Made by a program: the position numbers and the translations under genes
Assembly: GCA_900768805.1 (NCBI GenBank)
Contig: CAAGEF010000285.1
Span: 1 to 16,214 of the forward strand
From: Clostridia bacterium
GTDB lineage: Bacteria; Bacillota; Clostridia; TANB77; CAG-508
Direction of reading: 5' to 3'
Length of the DNA stretch: 16,214 nucleotides
The notes under the pieces: generated by a model
What the model was told of the DNA's origin: nothing
The model's input: the letters and a program-made list of their open reading frames with translations, nothing else
The model's database searches: none
Shown here: positions 13,901-16,214 of the stretch, one piece after another
How the letters are laid out: each line of letters begins with the position of its first letter
Numbering within the stretch: the stretch's first letter is position 1

Positions 13901-15100
13901 CTATATATTGTTTAATTCATTAATTATTTCCTCTTTATTCATCTTTTGTCCTATAAATACAAGTTTAATCATCCTGTCTCCATATTTTTCATCCCAATCT
14001 TTTAATACTTCAGGATTTTCTTTAATTATTTCTTTTCTTTCTTCTTCTGAGGCAGATGCAATCCAATCTCCTCCATAATTTAATTGTATTTGCATACCAG
14101 CTTGTTCAAATATATATGATTCAACATCATTATCTGAAAACCATACTAACCCTTTTATTCTTATTACATTTCTTGGAATTCTATTAACCCATTCTTCAAA
14201 TTTTTCTTTATTAAATGGATTTCTTCTATAATAAACAAAAGTGCCAATTCCATATTCATCAGCTTCACCATGTTCATGATTACAATGATGACAATGACAA
14301 TTTTCTCCATGATCGTGATGATGTTCATGTTCTTCATTATGATCATGTTCATGATGTTCTTCTTCTACATCTTTTTCCAATTCTTTTAGCCATCCTGGAG
14401 ATGATACAGCTTCTTCAAAATCAAAAGATTTTGTATCAATTATATCTTTTACATCAACTTTTCCAAAGTTAGTTTCTATTATTCTTGCAACTGGTTGTAA
14501 TACTTTTATTATTCTTCTTACTTTATTTAAACTTTCCTCATCTAGCTCGTCAACTTTATTTAAAATAATCGTATTACAAAATTCAATTTGTTGAATTATA
14601 AGATTTTCAATATCTTCTTCGTCTATATTTTCTTTTACTAAATTCTCACCACAGCCAAATTCTGAAGCCATTCTAGCGGCATCTACAACACTTACTACAT
14701 TATCTAATCTACAAATTTCTGGAAGTCCATAAGATTGTGCTGAATCTGATATTGCTGTTAGAGTTTGAACTATAGGAATTGGTTCACAAATTCCACTAGC
14801 CTCTATTAAAATATAATCAAATCTTCCTGATTTCACTAAATCTACTATTTGTTTCATTAAATCTACTTTTAGTGTACAACATATACAGCCGTTAGAAAGT
14901 GGAACTAATGTATCATCTTTTTCCTTAACAATTCCACCTTTGGCAATAAGTTCTGCATCTATATTAACTTCTCCTATATCATTTACTATTACAGCAACTT
15001 TATATCCTTCTTGATTACTTAAAACATGATTTATTAAAGTTGTTTTTCCAGCTCCTAAATATCCAGTTAAAAGAGTAACTGGTACAATTTTTCTCTCCAT
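13901..15100 (-). CDS. CobW/G3E-family GTPase with a His-rich metal loop
   Basis: A 399-residue GTPase of the COG0523 group, whose members deliver metals (zinc, cobalt and others) to target proteins. The GTPase domain has Walker A GYLGAGKTT (13-21), the CxCC metal motif (C72, C74, C75), the Walker B region ILIEASG (97-103) and NKVD (181-184). A metal-binding loop at 249-277 holds 14 His and 3 Cys. The CobW C-terminal domain follows (about 284-388). Zinc is the most likely cargo, but nickel or cobalt cannot be excluded. The AGGAGG site 8 bases before the ATG lies inside a perfect hairpin, which also overlaps a candidate promoter. Upstream is a cation antiporter, downstream dxs. No Zur box was recognised. 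Confidence 0.94.
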   Translation of the reverse strand: MERKIVPVTLLTGYLGAGKTTLINHVLSNQEGYKVAVIVNDIGEVNIDAELIAKGGIVKEKDDTLVPLSNGCICCTLKVDLMKQIVDLVKSGRFDYILIEASGICEPIPIVQTLTAISDSAQSYGLPEICRLDNVVSVVDAARMASEFGCGENLVKENIDEEDIENLIIQQIEFCNTIILNKVDELDEESLNKVRRIIKVLQPVARIIETNFGKVDVKDIIDTKSFDFEEAVSSPGWLKELEKDVEEEHHEHDHNEEHEHHHDHGENCHCHHCNHEHGEADEYGIGTFVYYRRNPFNKEKFEEWVNRIPRNVIRIKGLVWFSDNDVESYIFEQAGMQIQLNYGGDWIASASEEERKEIIKENPEVLKDWDEKYGDRMIKLVFIGQKMNKEEIINELNNI

Positions 15101-15101
15101 A

Positions 15102-15141
15102 AAAATATCCTCCTAAAAATTTAATTTCTGGAGGATATTTT
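15102..15141 (-). terminator. Hairpin masking the cobW-type gene's ribosome binding site
   Basis: Arms 15102-15113 and 15130-15141 form a perfect 12-bp stem with a 16-base loop. In minus-strand RNA the 3' arm is GGAGGATATTTT, that is, the Shine-Dalgarno sequence of the next gene, and the start codon follows after one more base. It probably acts as terminator of the antiporter transcript and blocks translation of any read-through. Confidence 0.7.
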
Positions 15142-15165
15142 ATAATATTTTTTAAGTTTTTGCAA
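15137..15165 (-). promoter_or_regulatory. Candidate promoter of the CobW-dxs-ylmH unit
   Basis: TTGCAA (15160-15165), 17 bases, then TAAAAT (15137-15142) on the minus strand. The predicted start near 15130 falls at the end of the 5' arm of the hairpin, so this transcript would lack the masking arm. Confidence 0.5.
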
Positions 15166-15177
15166 TAGTTATAGCTA

Positions 15178-16140
15178 TTATCTAACAAACAAAGAGCACA
15201 TATATAATACATAACCAATAAAATATATAATACCATTTGATTTAGTCATTTGATTTTTCTTTCCAATATATGGAAATAACATTAAAAGTGTTGTTGCAAT
15301 AAATAATATCATCATATCTATATTATAATCTACTGAATAATGTACTGGTGAAATTATTGCAGAAGTTCCAATTATTAACAAGAAATTAAATATATTTGAC
15401 CCTAATATATTTCCAATTGCAATATCTGAATCTCCTTTAATTGCAGCTGTTACTGAAGTTATAAGTTCTGGCAGACTTGTGCCTATTGCTATTATTGTTA
15501 AACTAATAACCTTTTCACTAATTCCAATTGCTTTAGCAATTTCACACGCACTATCTACAACAAAATCCCCACCAAACTTTAATGCAACTATACCACAAAT
15601 AATAAAAATTATACTTTTTATAAGATTCATAGATTTTTCTTTATCATTATTTAATTCTTCTTGACCATCAAAATCATTTCCATATTTGGCCATGAAAATT
15701 GTATATATTAGAAAACAAATAAATAATATTATTAATATAATTCCCTCTGGTCTTGTAATATATTTATCTATATCTCCATTATTTCCAAGTAAAAACATTG
15801 TAAAAATTATTAACATTGTCATAGGTATTTCTATAAATTTTGTTTCTTTTTTAAATTCTACTGGTTGAATTATAGAAGATAATCCTAATATTAATAATAA
15901 ATTACAAATATTACTTCCTATAACATTTCCTAATGCAACATCAGCATGATTTTCCATTGCAGATGTAATACTAACCATAAGTTCTGGCATCGAAGTTCCT
16001 ATCGAGACTATTGTTAATCCAACAATTATCTCAGGAATACGAAATTTTTTAGCTATATAACAAGAACCTTCTACCAATATATCTGCTCCTTTTATAAGTA
16101 AAAAGAATCCTGCTATTATTAATAAAATATTTTCTACCAT
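15178..16140 (-). CDS. Calcium/sodium antiporter, YrbG/CaxA type
   Basis: A 320-residue inner-membrane exchanger of the CaCA superfamily (TIGR00367), which exports calcium in exchange for sodium (sometimes potassium). The two inverted alpha repeats are clear: GTSMPEL (48-54) with GNVIGSNICN (71-80), and GTSLPEL (220-226) with GNILGSNIFN (243-252). About ten hydrophobic segments surround them, with an acidic/basic cytoplasmic loop in the middle (about 153-172). Length is standard. An AAGGAG site 6 bases before the ATG supports the start. Only 57 genomic bases remain upstream before the contig end, so its promoter cannot be judged. The hairpin past its stop probably ends the transcript. Ion specificity is inferred from the family. 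Confidence 0.95.
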   Translation of the reverse strand: MVENILLIIAGFFLLIKGADILVEGSCYIAKKFRIPEIIVGLTIVSIGTSMPELMVSITSAMENHADVALGNVIGSNICNLLLILGLSSIIQPVEFKKETKFIEIPMTMLIIFTMFLLGNNGDIDKYITRPEGIILIILFICFLIYTIFMAKYGNDFDGQEELNNDKEKSMNLIKSIIFIICGIVALKFGGDFVVDSACEIAKAIGISEKVISLTIIAIGTSLPELITSVTAAIKGDSDIAIGNILGSNIFNFLLIIGTSAIISPVHYSVDYNIDMMILFIATTLLMLFPYIGKKNQMTKSNGIIYFIGYVLYMCSLFVR

Positions 16141-16197
16141 ATTTTCTCCTTATATATTATTTTATAAAATTTAGCAATATGTACATAATATACTTTT

Positions 16198-16214
16198 AGA
16201 TCGGAAGAGCACAC
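16198..16214 (+). other. Illumina adapter remnant at contig end
   Basis: The last 17 bases, AGATCGGAAGAGCACAC, equal the start of the Illumina TruSeq read-1 adapter. They are not genomic. The first few bases could coincide with real sequence by chance. Confidence 0.97.

Noticed and set aside
14164..14352. Minus-strand ORF in another frame of the CobW-type gene
   Set aside because: It is a low-complexity Ile/Met/Val reading of the His-rich codons; the main frame is clearly coding.
14215..14472. Plus-strand ORF rich in His and Asp opposite the CobW-type gene
   Set aside because: It is the antisense of the repetitive His-rich loop; it has no ribosome binding site and no recognisable protein features.
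15015..15236. Minus-strand ORF spanning the junction of the antiporter and CobW-type genes
   Set aside because: It overlaps the ends of two certain genes in another frame and crosses the hairpin; it has no start signal.
16141..16197. Promoter of the antiporter
   Set aside because: TATAAA-like boxes exist, but no -35 box at proper spacing was seen, and the contig ends here.

Overview
This is an AT-rich stretch (one 60-base row inside thrS counted about 25% G+C) of a low-GC Gram-positive bacterium. The order Clostridia is the best guess, perhaps an uncultured gut lineage. Support comes from near-consensus sigma-A promoters, strong AGGAGG-type ribosome binding sites, a T-box leader in front of thrS, a YmdB phosphodiesterase, a YlmH S4 protein, and a pseudopilin with the ITLIAxxIT start that I associate with such genomes. 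The lineage assignment is inference. All 17 genes lie on the minus strand, so transcription runs from high to low coordinates. The right edge is a contig end: the last 17 bases are Illumina adapter, not genome.

In transcription order from the right edge: a calcium/sodium antiporter (15178-16140), then a likely operon of a His-rich CobW-type GTPase (13901-15100), dxs (11963-13858) and ylmH (11166-11960), the last two separated by 2 bases. Next is a non-coding segment of unusual structure and composition (11003-11165), then a charged protein of unknown function (10477-10944), a lone ABC ATPase (9686-10387), pyrB (8698-9606), an orphan pseudopilin (8014-8535), a zinc-ribbon/HTH protein (7650-7934) and ymdB (6805-7578). 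An HD-domain hydrolase that is richer in G+C than its neighbours follows (6068-6682), then the thrS T-box leader and thrS (3881-5641). Last come a MYG1 hydrolase and a membrane-anchored phosphodiester glycosidase that probably form an operon (1686-3642), two small membrane proteins of unknown function (1065-1475 and 619-906) and rpmF (217-402).

Most genes are housekeeping: translation (rpmF, thrS, ylmH), isoprenoid synthesis (dxs), pyrimidine synthesis (pyrB), nucleotide or RNA turnover (ymdB, MYG1) and metal homeostasis (CobW protein, antiporter). They are arranged as short units, most with their own promoter. I found no CRISPR array, prophage, intact insertion sequence, rRNA or tRNA.

The points most worth a second look are: (1) a perfect 12-bp hairpin that buries the cobW ribosome binding site and overlaps a candidate promoter, so that only read-through transcripts would carry the masking arm; (2) a threonyl-tRNA synthetase that has lost nearly all of its N-terminal TGS domain; (3) the structured non-coding segment at 11003-11165; (4) a long leader with an attenuator-like hairpin before the 136-residue membrane protein; (5) the adapter at the end. 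None of these amounts to a demonstrated new system.
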